63,001 nucleotides of DNA from Azolla pinnata (Eukaryota > Streptophyta > Polypodiopsida > Salviniales > Salviniaceae), in contig JBBBWG010011111.1 in the NCBI GenBank assembly GCA_037176905.1, positions 163,790-226,790 on the forward strand. The letters run 5' to 3'. A program made the translations under genes and the position numbers. Below are positions 20,437 to 32,305 of the stretch, in pieces; position 1 is the first letter of the stretch, and each line of letters starts with the position of its first letter. The notes beneath the pieces were generated by a model. That model was not told the DNA's origin. It ran no database searches and saw only the letters and a program-made list of their open reading frames with translations.

Positions 20437-23085
20437 TCAAGCAGACCCTTTAGATGCAACAGAGAGCTTGGAAGCACGTTTCTTAGCTAAGCTTTCACTC
20501 CTGCGCTCACGTTGCTCCTTCAATCGTGAAGCAAGAAGCTTCTGGTATTCAGCAGCCTCGTGTTTAGCCTTGACAATGCGCTTCTTCTTCTCAGCAACTC
20601 TACGGCGCTTCCTTTGGAGCGTGATCGGAGTGACCAACCTCTGGATCTTCGGTGCCTTACTACGCTTCTTGCCTACAACCAAGATTGTCAATGCCGCTTT
20701 AAAAAATCAAATACGTTCAGCAATTCTTTCAAATATTAGCTTTGGAAGGATCATATATGTTGATAGCATACCAGTGGCTGAGGTGAATGTACGTCGGTAT
20801 GTATTCACATACTTTCTGACATCATCCTCCTTAGACAAATTAAAGAGCTTCCTGATCTTACTGGCTCTCTTGGGACCTCTCATTCTTGGCTTTTCAGAGT
20901 CAGTTAAGCCTGGAAGATCCTGTTCTCCTGTAAACCAATACATAAAAAATGCTCATATCTTTCCCATCCATCCTTCAAGGCAAGGACATAAAAGAGCATT
21001 TATACAAGATTTTGAGGGAAAAAGAATGTCTCCCAGAAATCAAGCTAAAAAGACATCCCGTCACACCCATTTTGATTCCCTATCAGAGCATGCTTCCATA
21101 CCCAAAATAGGAGGAGATCACGAGGAAAGGAATAGCACAACTTTATTAACAATCTTCATGAAGAATATACCCCTATCTAGTTCATACAAGGATTCGATTA
21201 AAAGCTAAAAGAATTTGTTCCCAATGCACAATCCTTCATTTGTCTGATGATGAATCAACTAATTGTGTTAAGTTTAGGAACTAAAGAAAACCTGTAAAAC
21301 GCACATCTTCTCAGTGAGATCTTGTTACCTTGCTTAACAATGACAAGATTGAGCACAGAAAGATCAGGACTGACAATGCAACCTCTCACTGATTTGCGCC
21401 TCCTCTCACCATTGCGTCTTCCATATCCTCGGAAGCAAGCAGTTCCTTCACAATGCACATATATCAAATAATTTATCACACAAGAACACCAAAACAAAAA
21501 ATGAACGATATGAATCAAATACAAGGTGTTACCTCTGTGCATCAGGAGTGATGCACGACCAGGAATAAGGACTCCCTGCTTCATTGGAAATCCTTGCTTG
21601 TCACAGCCACCCATAATCTTGAACACGTAGCCTTTAAATTCCTAAAGAGCATAAACAAAACCCAATTTCCTCAGAAACCATCTGACATAAATGATAAACA
21701 CTACTTGGGGCAAAGTTGATTGACAAGTCCTCACCTCACCAAGGGCATCTCCAGCCACTTCTTGGGAAATACGTTTGTCATAAAATGCACGGCTGCAACA
21801 TAATATACATGGTGAGAAATTAAACAATCTGTTTGCATACACAAAAACAATCCATTGCTCCTACCAGAAGAACTTGCACTCTGTGAGAATCACTGAGCTG
21901 TAACATTCAAGACAATCACATTGATCATAACAAGCTACTTACAGTTTCTGATCATCCTCGATCTCCACTTTTTTCTGACATCCAGTGGTCGGATTCGCGA
22001 TATTGAGCTGGAAAACACATCAATGCGCTTAAGACCATCAGCGAGGATTCATATAAAATCAGAGCAGAATATGTATACGAAAAGGAAATTTTCTTTTCAG
22101 TATATCATGTCTAGATAACACAATGACTAAGGAAATACAGATGAGATTGAGTTTGACGCGGATTAAATAAAAGACAGTAGTCACATACATAACGTGAAGA
22201 AGTCAAAGGAGATGCAATGCACTTATGACGGGTACAATATGGAGATGAAAACACTGAATTATTGAACGGTCTTGGGCTCTACAGAAATAGTGCCCATCGA
22301 CGTACTTTTGATGTCATGAAGCTTTGTCTACAGCGCTGCTTCCCGATGAATGGCGTTACAGCATATTTTCCTCTGCATATTTTTATATCTAGTCTTGTTC
22401 CGGTGATTCAAACTGTTCCCTCTAAACAGCCTCTTCGGTGTTTCCTGAAAGCTAGTCATCTGATAACCTTTATCCTCGGAACAGAACTCAAAAGATACCG
22501 ACAACACCTTATCAGCAAACCCCGAAGAGCTTTTCCTCTTAGATTTCGGTCCTTGAGACCAGAAAGATACGGTAGAGGCTTTTCTTTGAGACTTACGATC
22601 CTTGAGAGTGAGAAATACAATCGCTTTCCAACAAACATGCGGCAAAGCTCGGACTTTTACAAAGGGAGGCAGCGGAGGAGGTTCCTATCTTGCGCTAGGG
22701 AAACGCGACAAGCATATACAGACACGAAAAGCGATGAGATCAGATGAGAACAACGAGACATAAGGGCATCGCTTCTCTCTGCGGGCGATGTGGCAAAAAC
22801 CTCTCTCTCTCCCTCCCTCTCCCTCTCCCTCTCCCTCTCTCCATTCGAAATGCAACAACAAAAGAGAATGAGAAAAGGCGGCGAACAGGGGAGGAGCAAG
22901 CGGAGTGCAATCAATTTGGCTCTCGGCTTCGAGTCAGGGGGGGGGGAACCCTAAACCACGAACAGCCGATGGGGACTGAGCAAAAGAACTGAAAACCTAG
23001 CTCATCGAGCAAGCAGAAAGAAACGGCAGCCCGAAGGGAAGAGAGAGAGAACGAGAGAGAGGCAGACAGGCATACATACCTTCAT
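20437..23085 (-). CDS. RPS6: 40S ribosomal protein S6 (eS6)
   Basis: Small-subunit ribosomal protein and the classical S6-kinase target. Seven coding exons: 23085-23080, 22007-21943, 21792-21735, 21641-21533, 21445-21329, 20927-20772, 20672-20437, giving 248 aa against a usual 249-250. Diagnostic blocks are [65 protein letters not shown]-like [41 protein letters not shown] and a basic tail with RRSES and further serines, the phosphorylated region in eukaryotes. Coding exon 1 is only ATG AAG, followed by a 1072-bp intron. Telo-box motifs lie in that intron (22947-22957) and upstream of the ATG (23299-23307), as is usual for plant ribosomal protein genes. A gap at 23141-23240 interrupts the 5' leader/promoter. 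Confidence 0.97.
22801..22841. repeat. (CCCTCT)n microsatellite in RPS6 intron 1
   Basis: A CT-rich hexanucleotide-like run within the first intron of RPS6, GA-rich on the transcribed sense strand. Confidence 0.85.
22947..22957. promoter_or_regulatory. Telo-box-like motif in RPS6 intron 1
   Basis: aaccctaaacc on the plus strand, inside the first intron of RPS6. Telo-boxes (AAACCCTAA) are established elements of plant ribosomal-protein and translation-factor genes. A role here is inferred from position only. Confidence 0.4.
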
Positions 23086-23140
23086 GACGAGTTACGAGAA
23101 GGAGGCAGGTACAGGGAGAGCCTGCGTCTGTGCTGCTGCT

Positions 23141-23240
23141 NNNNNNNNNNNNNNNNNNNNNNNNNNNNNNNNNNNNNNNNNNNNNNNNNNNNNNNNNNNN
23201 NNNNNNNNNNNNNNNNNNNNNNNNNNNNNNNNNNNNNNNN
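23141..23240. other. Assembly gap (100 N)
   Basis: Exactly 100 N, a conventional placeholder for a gap of unknown size. The left edge ends in ctgctgct and the right edge starts cgtcttcgtcttcgtc, so the missing sequence is probably an unassembled trinucleotide repeat in the RPS6 5' region. Confidence 0.95.
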
Positions 23241-23298
23241 CGTCTTCGTCTTCGTCGGATCGACAGAGAAACAGAGGAAGCAAAAGGATAGAGAAGCG

Positions 23299-23307
23299 AA
23301 ACCCTAA
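23299..23307. promoter_or_regulatory. Telo-box AAACCCTAA upstream of RPS6
   Basis: A perfect telo-box about 215 bases upstream of the RPS6 ATG. Such boxes commonly occur near the start sites of plant ribosomal protein genes. Function is inferred. Confidence 0.5.
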
Positions 23308-23480
23308 TTTCCATTTATACAGATGAATGCATGCATGCATGCATACATACATCTGTTCTTCAGCATCTGACTGATCAGAATCTTTTCTGCAGAGGAAGAT
23401 GAAGAAGAAATGGTGTTGTTGTTGTTGTTGTCGTCGTCGTCGTCGTGTGTGTATTGTGATGTTCGAGCTCTTGTCAAATT

Positions 23481-23516
23481 TGGATTGGATTGGATTGGAT
23501 TGGATTGGATTGGATT
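23481..23516. repeat. (GGATT)n pentanucleotide microsatellite
   Basis: About seven tandem copies of ggatt. A different pentanucleotide (GATCC-type) occurs at 57009-57045 and, more weakly, near 8320-8345. Confidence 0.9.
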
Positions 23517-24349
23517 AGATCGGAAATGGGATCGTTCGGAGATGGGCTGAAGTGAGTCGCTCTTCGTTTCGTCGGCTCGATCCCGATCGTCAGGAAGATT
23601 CGGCGACAACAGCGCTGCTGATCGATTCGGAGAGAGAGACCGTGGCCCTTTTGTGCGTGTGTGTCGATTGGAGACAGGCGGAGGAGAGCTATAGCTGCTT
23701 TCACGTTGCCGCCCCTTGTTCGCCGCACTGATCTCCCGATCGTCGAGAAGACCGGTTTCAGTGCCGGCAGGTGGTGCCGATCGTCCCCGAAAGTTCTTGG
23801 ACGCGTGGTGTGAAATGCATAGAGAGAAGGAACGAACGCTAAAGCGGAAACAGGAAGAACTTTGGAGCTGTATAGCCCAAATACTACGACGCCGATCGAA
23901 TAGGCCGACTTTGATCGCGGGTTCGTGATTGTAGCGATGCACTGAGCATCGACCGCATGCTTCTCGTGAAGCTTACGTAGACTGCGATGGAACGAGGACA
24001 CTCTGAGAGCGCAGCGGTGAATTACTGCGGCAACAGGGGAAGCAGTAGAATAAACAGTGAAGAAAACCCGTTCCAAGTTTGTTTATATGGAAGTCTTCCG
24101 AAGATTCTCTTCGCAACCCAAACCGATGTTAATTACAGTTTCAAAGCTCGGATGTATTCGCCACTTGGACATCTCCGTTATCGCTCGACCTTATGCATTT
24201 CTGGGCGAATTTGTACAAATGCATGGGTTATTTCTGTGTGTTTTCTTATGTTGGCATTCGAACCCTAGAGCTATTTGTTATTTGTGTGCATTATAGCGAG
24301 ATCAAGTACGAATTCCTTCCACCGTGCCAAAAGGGTTTTGAACGCCATG

Positions 24350-25330
24350 AAGCCCTATTCCATACAATTCGATCACAACATTAACCGCTCGAGTCATGGA
24401 TCAAAAACATGATCAGCGACGATAAAACCAGTTTGATTTCTTGGTTGCATATTCAACAAAACAATCTCCAGAGAATGGGCTTACCACTTTTTACAGGCTA
24501 CTGAAATGCACCTAAAATTGTCAAGAAGAAAAGATGAATGAAGAAGAAGTTATGTAGTTAGTAGCAACAATTTTTAGAAACACATCAAGCCATATTCCAT
24601 ATGATTCGATCGCAGCATTAACCGCTTGAGTCGTGGATCAAAAAACACGATCGGCAATGATAAAAACCGATTCGATTTCTTGGTTGAATATACAACCAAA
24701 CAGCTCCAGAGAATTGGCTTCCCAACTTTTACAAGCTATCGAAATGCTCCAGAGAATCGGCTTTCCAGTATTTACAGGCTATTGAAATGCTCCAGAGAAT
24801 TGTCTTTCTTTCTAGTTTTTACAAGCTATTGAAATGCTATTGAAATGCTCCAAAGAAATTGGCTTTCTTTCCAGTTTTTACAGGCTATTGAAATGCTCGA
24901 GAGAAATTGGCTTTCTTTCCAGTTTTTACAAGCTATTGAAATACTATTGAAATGCTCCAGAGGATTGGCTTTCTTTCCGGTTTTTATAGGCTATTGAAAT
25001 GCTCCAGACAAACTGGCTTTCGAAATTTCCAATTTTTACAAGCTATTGAAATGCTCCAGAGAACTGGCTTTCTTTCCAGTTTTTATAGGCTATTGAAATG
25101 GTATTGAAATGCTCCAGAGAAATTAGTTTTCTTTCCAGTTTTTACAAGCTATTGAAATGCTATTGAAATGCTTCAAAGAAATTGGCTTTCTTTCCAATTT
25201 TTTTTTACAGTCTATTGAAATGCTCTACTGAAATGCTCCATAGAAATTGGCTTTCTTTCCAGTTTTTACAAGCTATTGAAATGCTATTGAAATGCTCCAG
25301 AGAAATTGGCTTTCTTTCGAGACTACTGAA
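24350..25330. repeat. Nested tandem array: 237-bp duplication with an expanded ~50-bp internal unit
   Basis: A segment starting aagcc(c/a)tattcc lies at 24350 and again at 24587 (period 237). In the first copy the internal part (ctccagagaat..ggctt..tttttacaggcta) occurs once. In the second it has expanded to about a dozen variant units over 24700-25320, with ctccaga, ggctttctttccagtttt and agctattgaaatgc cores. The first copy's end (gaagaagaagttatgtagttag) reappears at the array's far edge (~25330-25365), confirming nested growth. Confidence 0.85.
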
Positions 25331-25679
25331 AAATGAAGAAGAAGAAGAAGGTGTGTAGTTAGCAGCAGAACTCAGAGCTCCAACTACTCCCTCCCCCTCT
25401 CCCCTGTTCCTTCCTTCCCTCGCACTGTCGAACCCTCGTCGCGCCTTCCGTCCTCCTCCCCCATCACTCTGAACCCCGGGCCTAACATTTCCTGCGCCGT
25501 AGCGTTTCGCACAGCTTTCGCAGCCACGCCTCTCTCCCAGGTAAAAAGCATTTCGATTTGCCTTACTACAGTCCCTTGCCCATGGCTTCAAAAGACTTAA
25601 CATTTGACATGCGTCTGCGTCGGCATTCCTGCTTGCAAAAGCGCCCTTTTCCTTATCTTTTGCAACTTCGTATCGTCTT

Positions 25680-25693
25680 AAACCCTAAACCCT
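25680..25693 (+). promoter_or_regulatory. Double telo-box upstream of NRPD2
   Basis: aaaccctaaaccct, about 800 bases before the NRPD2 ATG and probably inside its 5' leader intron. It belongs to the telo-box class of plant promoter motifs; function is inferred from position. Confidence 0.4.
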
Positions 25694-26488
25694 CAACCAT
25701 TCCTACGCATATATATAGCACACACATTCCACACGGTCGTACACAGAGATATAGAGATGCACACAAACATACAATAGGCGCAGACGTATGCATGGACATA
25801 CACACATAGATGCAACCTTTTTACATATACATATTTGCATGCCTATACGCAGACATATCCATTTGTCTATGCACTCATCCATATATCCATCCAGTATTTC
25901 ACGAAGGCAGAAACGTAATATTAGGATTTAGAGCCTCAAATGCTATGTTTGTATACATTGGGAATAAAGAAGAAGACCAACTATATATTTTGTAGAAAGA
26001 GGCATCAGATTCAACCACTTGGAAATTTGCTTATTTGAAGTGAGATATGTATTAAAATGCTTTGATGAACTAAATTGCTGTTAGAATGGATCGATGAAGA
26101 AATGTTCATGTAGAAGAATTTAATCCCCAGCTATACGTTTTCTGAAAGACTGCATATGTCTAGAAATGTTTTCTGGGAAAGAAAAGTTGTACGAGTTTTC
26201 ATAAAAATTTAGGAACTGGTGTCTCATCAAACACCACTTTTTTCTTTTTTTCATTTGTGTGAAGGGTTCTTTGTAAGCAAATGCATTGGAGGTAATGCTG
26301 CTGTAGAATTCTTAGGCCGTAAATGTAAGGCATTCAACGCATATGCTTATAAGCAAAAGCTTTAGGGAGACGAATTTTCTTAAGAGCAGGAATAGCTTTA
26401 TTAATTTCTTCTGCTGGTAACTGGATGGTCTCAACTCAATGATCACCTGTGTCGATGGTTGTGTAGGGCTTTGGATAAAATCCCAGAT

Positions 26489-29400
26489 ATGTTTTTGGGA
26501 GACGAACAGCCTACCTTGTTGAATGGAACAGATCATGACACAGACCAAATATCGGATATGGAGGATGACGTGACCAGTTGTACTTGGATCAACGAGAAGA
26601 CTATCAGGAAGATTGAACAAACTTTTATTGATGATCAAGGTTTGATTTCACACCAGATGAGGTCGTTTGATGACTTTATGAACCGAGGCATACAAAATTT
26701 CATGGATAACATGCCCGAGATTGAGATCTTGCCAAATAAATCATCTTTTTCCGAGAAGAAATGTAGGCATGTGAAACTTCGGTTCACGAAGGTGCATGTC
26801 TCCAAACCTGATGTTTCCGAGAAAGATGGAGATGCTCGGATCCTTCTACCCAATGAGGCTATGTGTCGGAACTTCACTTATAGTTCAAAAGTTGAAGTGG
26901 ATGTTAATGTCAAAGTATGTTTATCGATCTTTTTTTTCCTCACCTAAGGTTTGTTCTTTTCTTTAGATTTGATCTAACTGCTTTTTTTTTTCTGAGAAAC
27001 CAATCTGCTCTTCTCTTGAAAATCTCAGTTTTATAGACCTTTCTATCAGTCAGCCAATGCAAAAGGAAAAGGGAATTCAAAGATGAATAAAAATTGGAGT
27101 TCAAATGGTAAACATCAGACATTCTCAGCTCTTCATGATGTAGGCGAAGAATTAATGGAAGATGAGCACGTTGAGAGAGTGTTACTTGGAAGGATTCCAA
27201 TAATGGTGAATTCGTCATATTGCAATTCTCGTGACCTCTCGAAAGACAAATTACTCCATGGAAATCAGTGCTTATTTGACCTTGGAGGCTACTTCATTAT
27301 CAAAGGATCTGAAAAGGTATGTTTCCCTGGCAGATCTTAAGGGAAATATGCTTGAACTCTTATCAATTCCATCTTACAAAGTGTTGACATAATTCTTTGA
27401 ACGTACTTCATTTATGGGTCTGTGTATACTTTTCTAACATGTTATGTCTCAGCAATTGGAAAGATTTCTTTAGTTTTCTAGAGATATGTACACCAACAAT
27501 GATCATACAACCCAATACCTTTAACCATGGAGTAATTTACTACTCTTAGACATTTGTTGATGTGCGTGCGTTGCACTGTAATGCAGCCAAAGCATCATGC
27601 TCAATGAAAACCATGAAATTGAAAAGAATATCACTGTAGTCATGGAAATGGATCTGGTTGTGTTATGTATTCAGGTGCGGATGTTCAAAAAACAAATTAT
27701 ATCATCATGAGATGAACATGACATTGTTATGAATGTTAATAAGTGTTAATCCTAGCTTGGTATTAGATATGACATCTACTGTGCTGTAATGATTCAGGTG
27801 CTCATAAGTCAAGAAGAGGTGGCACGAGGGTTTCGGTGCGTACCTTTGAAAGATAATAAAGGATTCCAAGGGAAGCTGCCAATCCTCACAAAGGGTTTAT
27901 ATTCAAGGTTATCACATCTGATAGTTAATCTCAAGTTCAACAATGCTATGAAGGGAAGGAAAAAGGAGAATCATGTCCTTGTTCCGTATGTCACAATCCA
28001 GATTCCATACTTCAAGCAAGAAGTCAATGCAGTCATATTACTCCGTGCCCTTGGACTAACATCAGATAAAGATTTGATGGACATTATGTGCATCGATGCA
28101 CACACTATAGAATTGGTTTTGCCATCAATCAAGGAATCAGAAGAAGAGATTTGGGAGGTGTTGAAAGATGACTTGAGAGCAGATGCAGAAATAGGAAAAA
28201 GTGAATCCAGTAGAAGGGCTGCCCTCAAGATACTAGGGAGTACCTTGAAAAGCAATCACCCAGAAGGCCGGGAAGAATCTGCTTCTGCAATACTTGAAAG
28301 ATGCCTCTTTCCAGATGTAAACCATGACCGTAAAAAGGCCATTCTTCTTGGATGCATGATTGCAGAATTGCTATCATGCTCTATTGGGAGACGTCGAATA
28401 TATGATAGAGATATCATGCAGAACAAGAGGTTGGAGGTCGCTGGAAATCTTTTTCACAATGAATTCAGAAGAGAGATGTGTATTATTGTGAAGCAAATGA
28501 GACTAGGAATTCAGAAGGCCTTGTCGAAGGATGCAGGAAGAATTGATGTTCAGAAATACCTCAATACATATGTACTGCTTCATGGTTTTGAAAAAGCATT
28601 TGCCACTGGAAATTGGGCACTCCCTGCTCACAAAATAGGTGTGGGGCCGGGGGGCATTGCTGTGACGCTTGCACGAACCAATGCTATAGAAATGATAAGT
28701 ATTCTTCGGCAAACCGAATTACACATCAACACGAGGACGGACTTGTCGAATGCACGCCTTCCGTATGTGAACAATCTCACTTAATTCATTCTTTATTTGG
28801 TTTTTATGTTTGTTTCAAAGATATATTTGTCATTTCTTTTGCATAGTCTTGTGTAATTAGCAGTATTAAGTGCATGTACATATTTCTCTTGACCATGTTT
28901 CCGCAGTTTTTATTGATTCCATATGAACTGTATTGTGTGCAAGTTTTTTCTATGTTGTGCTGTGTGAGTCATTGTTAAGAAATAATTCATAAATGACATT
29001 TTTGATAATATAGTGCTGTGATGGAGACTAGCATGCTCTCTGCAATAAATATTGTGTGGGCTCCTTTCTTGAAGAATGCAAAAGAACCATAGAAAGCTAT
29101 ACCATGATATCACTACAACCATTTTCACTTATGAAGCTCAACCTTTTATATAAAATATAATCTAAATTTTCATTATACACGAGAACACAAATTTTCTAAT
29201 GGCTGGTTTTCTTCATTGCAACAGCAATAAGTTTTATATAGGACGATTTTGTGTTGTGCAATCGCCAGATGGTGCTAAATGTGGGCTTGTCAAGAGTCTC
29301 GCTCTCCTAAGCCATGTCACCTTGGAAACTGACCAAGACAAGATTATTAGTGTCATCAAGGCATTCGGGGTGAAACGTTTTGATGCATTAGCTCTCTGTG

Positions 29401-31467
29401 AGTTGACATCAATCTCAAAGGTATCCATCGATGGAATCTGGATGGCTGCAACAAATGAACCGAAGAAACTTGTCAAACACCTTCGGTCTTTGCGACGTTC
29501 TTTGGAGATCAGTTTTGAGGTAAAGTCAATTACACTGATAAGTATTTTGTGAGCACTATGCGCTCAAAGTTTCCTCATACAAATCGGCAGAGAGAACAGG
29601 TCTCATGGTAATCGTGACGTTTTTGCATGATATATACTTTCATATAATAAATAATTGATCTTTGTAACGTTTTGTGAAATGATGTTCCACTGTTATAACA
29701 GGTAGAAATCACTGAAGACAATGTAGCAAGAGAGGTTAGAATTAGGTGTGATTCAGGCCGAATTTTAAGGCCTTTGATAATCTTAAAGCATCTCCATGAT
29801 GCATCCATTTTCGACATCAAAAAGCTGACCATGATGGAGCTCTTGAGGGCACAAATCGTCGAGTTCATTGGGTCAGATGAAGAATCTAATTGTGTGGTTG
29901 CAGCTGACATCCGTGAGGTTAATGAAGCAAGAAGAGATCAGCAAAAACACTTTACTCACTGTGAAATACACTCATGTTATTTGTTTGGGTTGGGGGCATC
30001 CTTAATTCCATTTGCTAACCATAACAATGGATCAAGAGTTATGTTTCAAGCACAGAAACTTTGTAAGCAAGCGATTGGACACTACACGACTTGCTTACGA
30101 GGACGAGTAGGTAAATCGGGCCAGCATTTGTTATATCCCCAGGTACCATTAGTAAACACAAGAGCGTCACGGCTTATAAACAAAGATGAACTTGTAAATG
30201 GTCAGAATCTAGTTGTGGCAGTTTGCCCTTTTTTTGGATACAACCAAGAAGATTCTATTGTAATGAATGAATCTTCAATTCAACGTGGGTTGTTGCAATC
30301 CATGCACTACAAAGGGCATACCACTACATGCAATAAGGATATGGTCACTATGATGAAACCAGCAGAATCAGATGCGCGGCGAAGTATCAAAATGAATACA
30401 GCATATGAGAAACTGGATGCTGATGGTTTACCTTACATAGGTGCCAATCTTGGTTGGAATGAGGTTATCTTTGGGAGAGTCACTGTAAAGCCAACTAATG
30501 CTGTTCATGAAGATAAGAGTATAGATCTGAGAATGCGGGAAAAGGGAAGAGTAGATAGTGTGATGGTGGCTGCAGGTGAGGATGAAAGCATAATTGCACG
30601 GGTAACACTGAGTGAGAAGAGGTTCCCAGTTGTTGGTGACAAGTTCTCTTCCATGCATGGACAGAAAGGGGTGATAGGATACATAGCAGGACAGCATGAA
30701 ATGCCCTTCACTCGCCAAGGTATAGTCCCTGATGTTATTATTAATCCGCATTCATTTCCGTCGCGACAAACAACAGGACAACTCCTAGAAACTCATCTAG
30801 GAAAGCTCTCCGCCATTAAAGGTGAAATACGTGATGGGACTGCATTCTGCCATCAAACCATTGATGCTATGATAGCTGAATTACATGGGTGAGTGCATGT
30901 GCTCTTTTATCTTTTATCATGTTGTTCTTTACTCTCTCATGACTAATTTTTATGGTTGGTGTTATATTTTCCATTTTACCTCTTAGGTTGGGCTACCAAA
31001 AGTGGGGAGAAGAAGTAATGTATAGTGGGCAAACAGGGCAAGCCATGGAAGCCAAGATATTTGTTGGGTGTTTGTTTTACCAACGTCTAACTAAGATGGC
31101 AGAGGATCAAGTGAAGTTTAGGAGTAAAGGACCTACACATCCTCTGACACGGCAGCCTGTTGATGATCGACAAAGGCATGGTGGCGTAAGGATTGGAGAA
31201 ATGGAGAGAGACTGTCTCCTTGCACATGGAGCCACTGTAAATGTACAAGAAAGGTTATTTCGTATATCTGATCCATACCGAGTTCACATATGCCAAGGAT
31301 GTAACGTCATTGCTTCAAGAGACTCGAAGGCTTCCATTCGGTTCTGCAAATTTTGCAAGACTGGCAAGCACATTGTGCTAGTTGATGTGCCATATGCTTG
31401 CAAATTATTATACCAAGAGCTTTTGAGCATGGGAGTGTTCATGAGATTTGAAACAGAACTTGATTGA
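26489..31467 (+). CDS. NRPD2: Second-largest subunit shared by RNA polymerases IV and V
   Basis: Plant-specific RPB2 paralogue used by Pol IV and Pol V in RNA-directed DNA methylation. Six exons give 1213 aa (Arabidopsis protein about 1170): 26489-26914, 27029-27316, 27798-28762, 29225-29519, 29702-30888, 30987-31467, all GT-AG and in phase. RPB2 landmarks in order: DLGGYFIIKGSEK, the lobe/external regions, SPDGAKCGLVK, the metal-B loop GYNQEDSIVMN (~837), GDKFSSMHGQKGV, QGIVPDVIINPHSFPSR, PLTRQPVDDRQRHGG and a C-terminal zinc ribbon (CQGC...CKFC, from ~1156). The sequence tracks NRPD2/E2 rather than NRPB2 at diagnostic places such as HPLTRQPV and LLYQELLSMG and the long acidic N-terminus. 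The ATG at 26489 is the first in frame after a plausible leader acceptor; the exact start is the least certain point. Confidence 0.93.
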
Positions 31468-32054
31468 GATAAGCGTGGAAGACCCCGTCATTTTCTGGTT
31501 CATAACCTTTTGGTTATCATTCTGTTCATGAAAGCTCGTTCGACGTCATCTTCTTCACGAGCTTACATGCCCGAGAGCTTTTGGAGTTGTAGGACATCCA
31601 TGGGAAGCTTTGGATGGTCTTCTTCTTCAGCTTTTGGATTATCGTCTAGAGATTCATGGGAAGCTTCGGGCAGTTCTCTGAGGTTTTGGATTACAATCTG
31701 GACGTTTTTAAGAGCCATTCAACAGCAGTTCTTTTTTTTCTCCAAAAACTAGTCTCTTCATGAGCTTTTTGGGCACACTACATGGTGAGCTTTTTGTATC
31801 AACAATGTAGAAATACATTTGTATCAAATGCTAACCTGCATACTTCACATGCATTCCTGGCATTCCTGTTTTGTGCAGTTGCTTGCCATCTCCTGCTTAC
31901 ATAGATGGTCATATAGATGTTTTATATATGCACGTAGGTGATTATATAGGTCCAATGGATTCCTGTTTTGACATCGACTACCACTGCTTTTACTTCAAAA
32001 GACCAATGTAATCTGGCAAAGGTTGTGGGTAAAGATTGAGTTGAGTGTATTTGC

Positions 32055-32203
32055 CATCGGATTGATGTCGATTTTGTCCAACGTTTCTCTTTCTTTTGGG
32101 CATTGTATTTGGGCTATTGTCTATTTGAAAAATGTAAACATTAAATTGCTCTAGATGTTTCTAGTTATGAATGGGGTTGGACAAAATCGAAGTCAATCTG
32201 ATG
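32055..32203. repeat. Inverted repeat, 28-bp arms, 93-bp loop
   Basis: The arms 32055-32082 and 32176-32203 are reverse complements with three mismatches (both contain gattttgtccaac on one strand). It may be the core of a small non-autonomous transposon or a hairpin transcript. No target-site duplication is clear. Confidence 0.7.
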
Positions 32204-32214
32204 TTTTAAGTAAG

Positions 32215-32305
32215 CGGTAATGACAACGCATATGAACATTATCCTTATCCCCCTTTGGTAAGCAGGACTTTTTCAAGCAATGATCATTATCGTACGGATA
32301 AGAGC
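32215..32305. repeat. Dispersed repeat, copy 1
   Basis: gcggtaatgacaa followed by attatccttatcccc, gtaag, actttttcaag and gatcattatcgta corresponds block by block to 55617-55720, with small indels. The family is unknown. Confidence 0.6.

Larger units (their letters stand above)
23086..26488. promoter_or_regulatory. Divergent intergenic region between RPS6 and NRPD2
   Basis: A 3.4-kb region with the promoters and leaders of RPS6 (minus) and NRPD2 (plus). It contains the assembly gap, simple repeats (ATGC/ATAC near 23320-23350, GTT/GTC near 23417-23455, GGATT at 23481-23516), a nested tandem array at 24350-25330 and telo-boxes at 23299-23307 and 25680-25693. A probable 5'-leader donor (ccag/gtaaaa, near 25540) and acceptor (gtgtag near 26465) suggest a spliced NRPD2 leader. 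Two overlapping ~200-codon minus frames near 23300-24076 have no recognisable homology. Confidence 0.5.

Noticed and set aside
23304-24076. Two overlapping ~200-codon minus-strand frames upstream of RPS6
   Set aside because: They are in different frames of the same DNA, run through Asp/Asn/Ser microsatellites and show no recognisable domain. Most likely chance frames in the leader/promoter.
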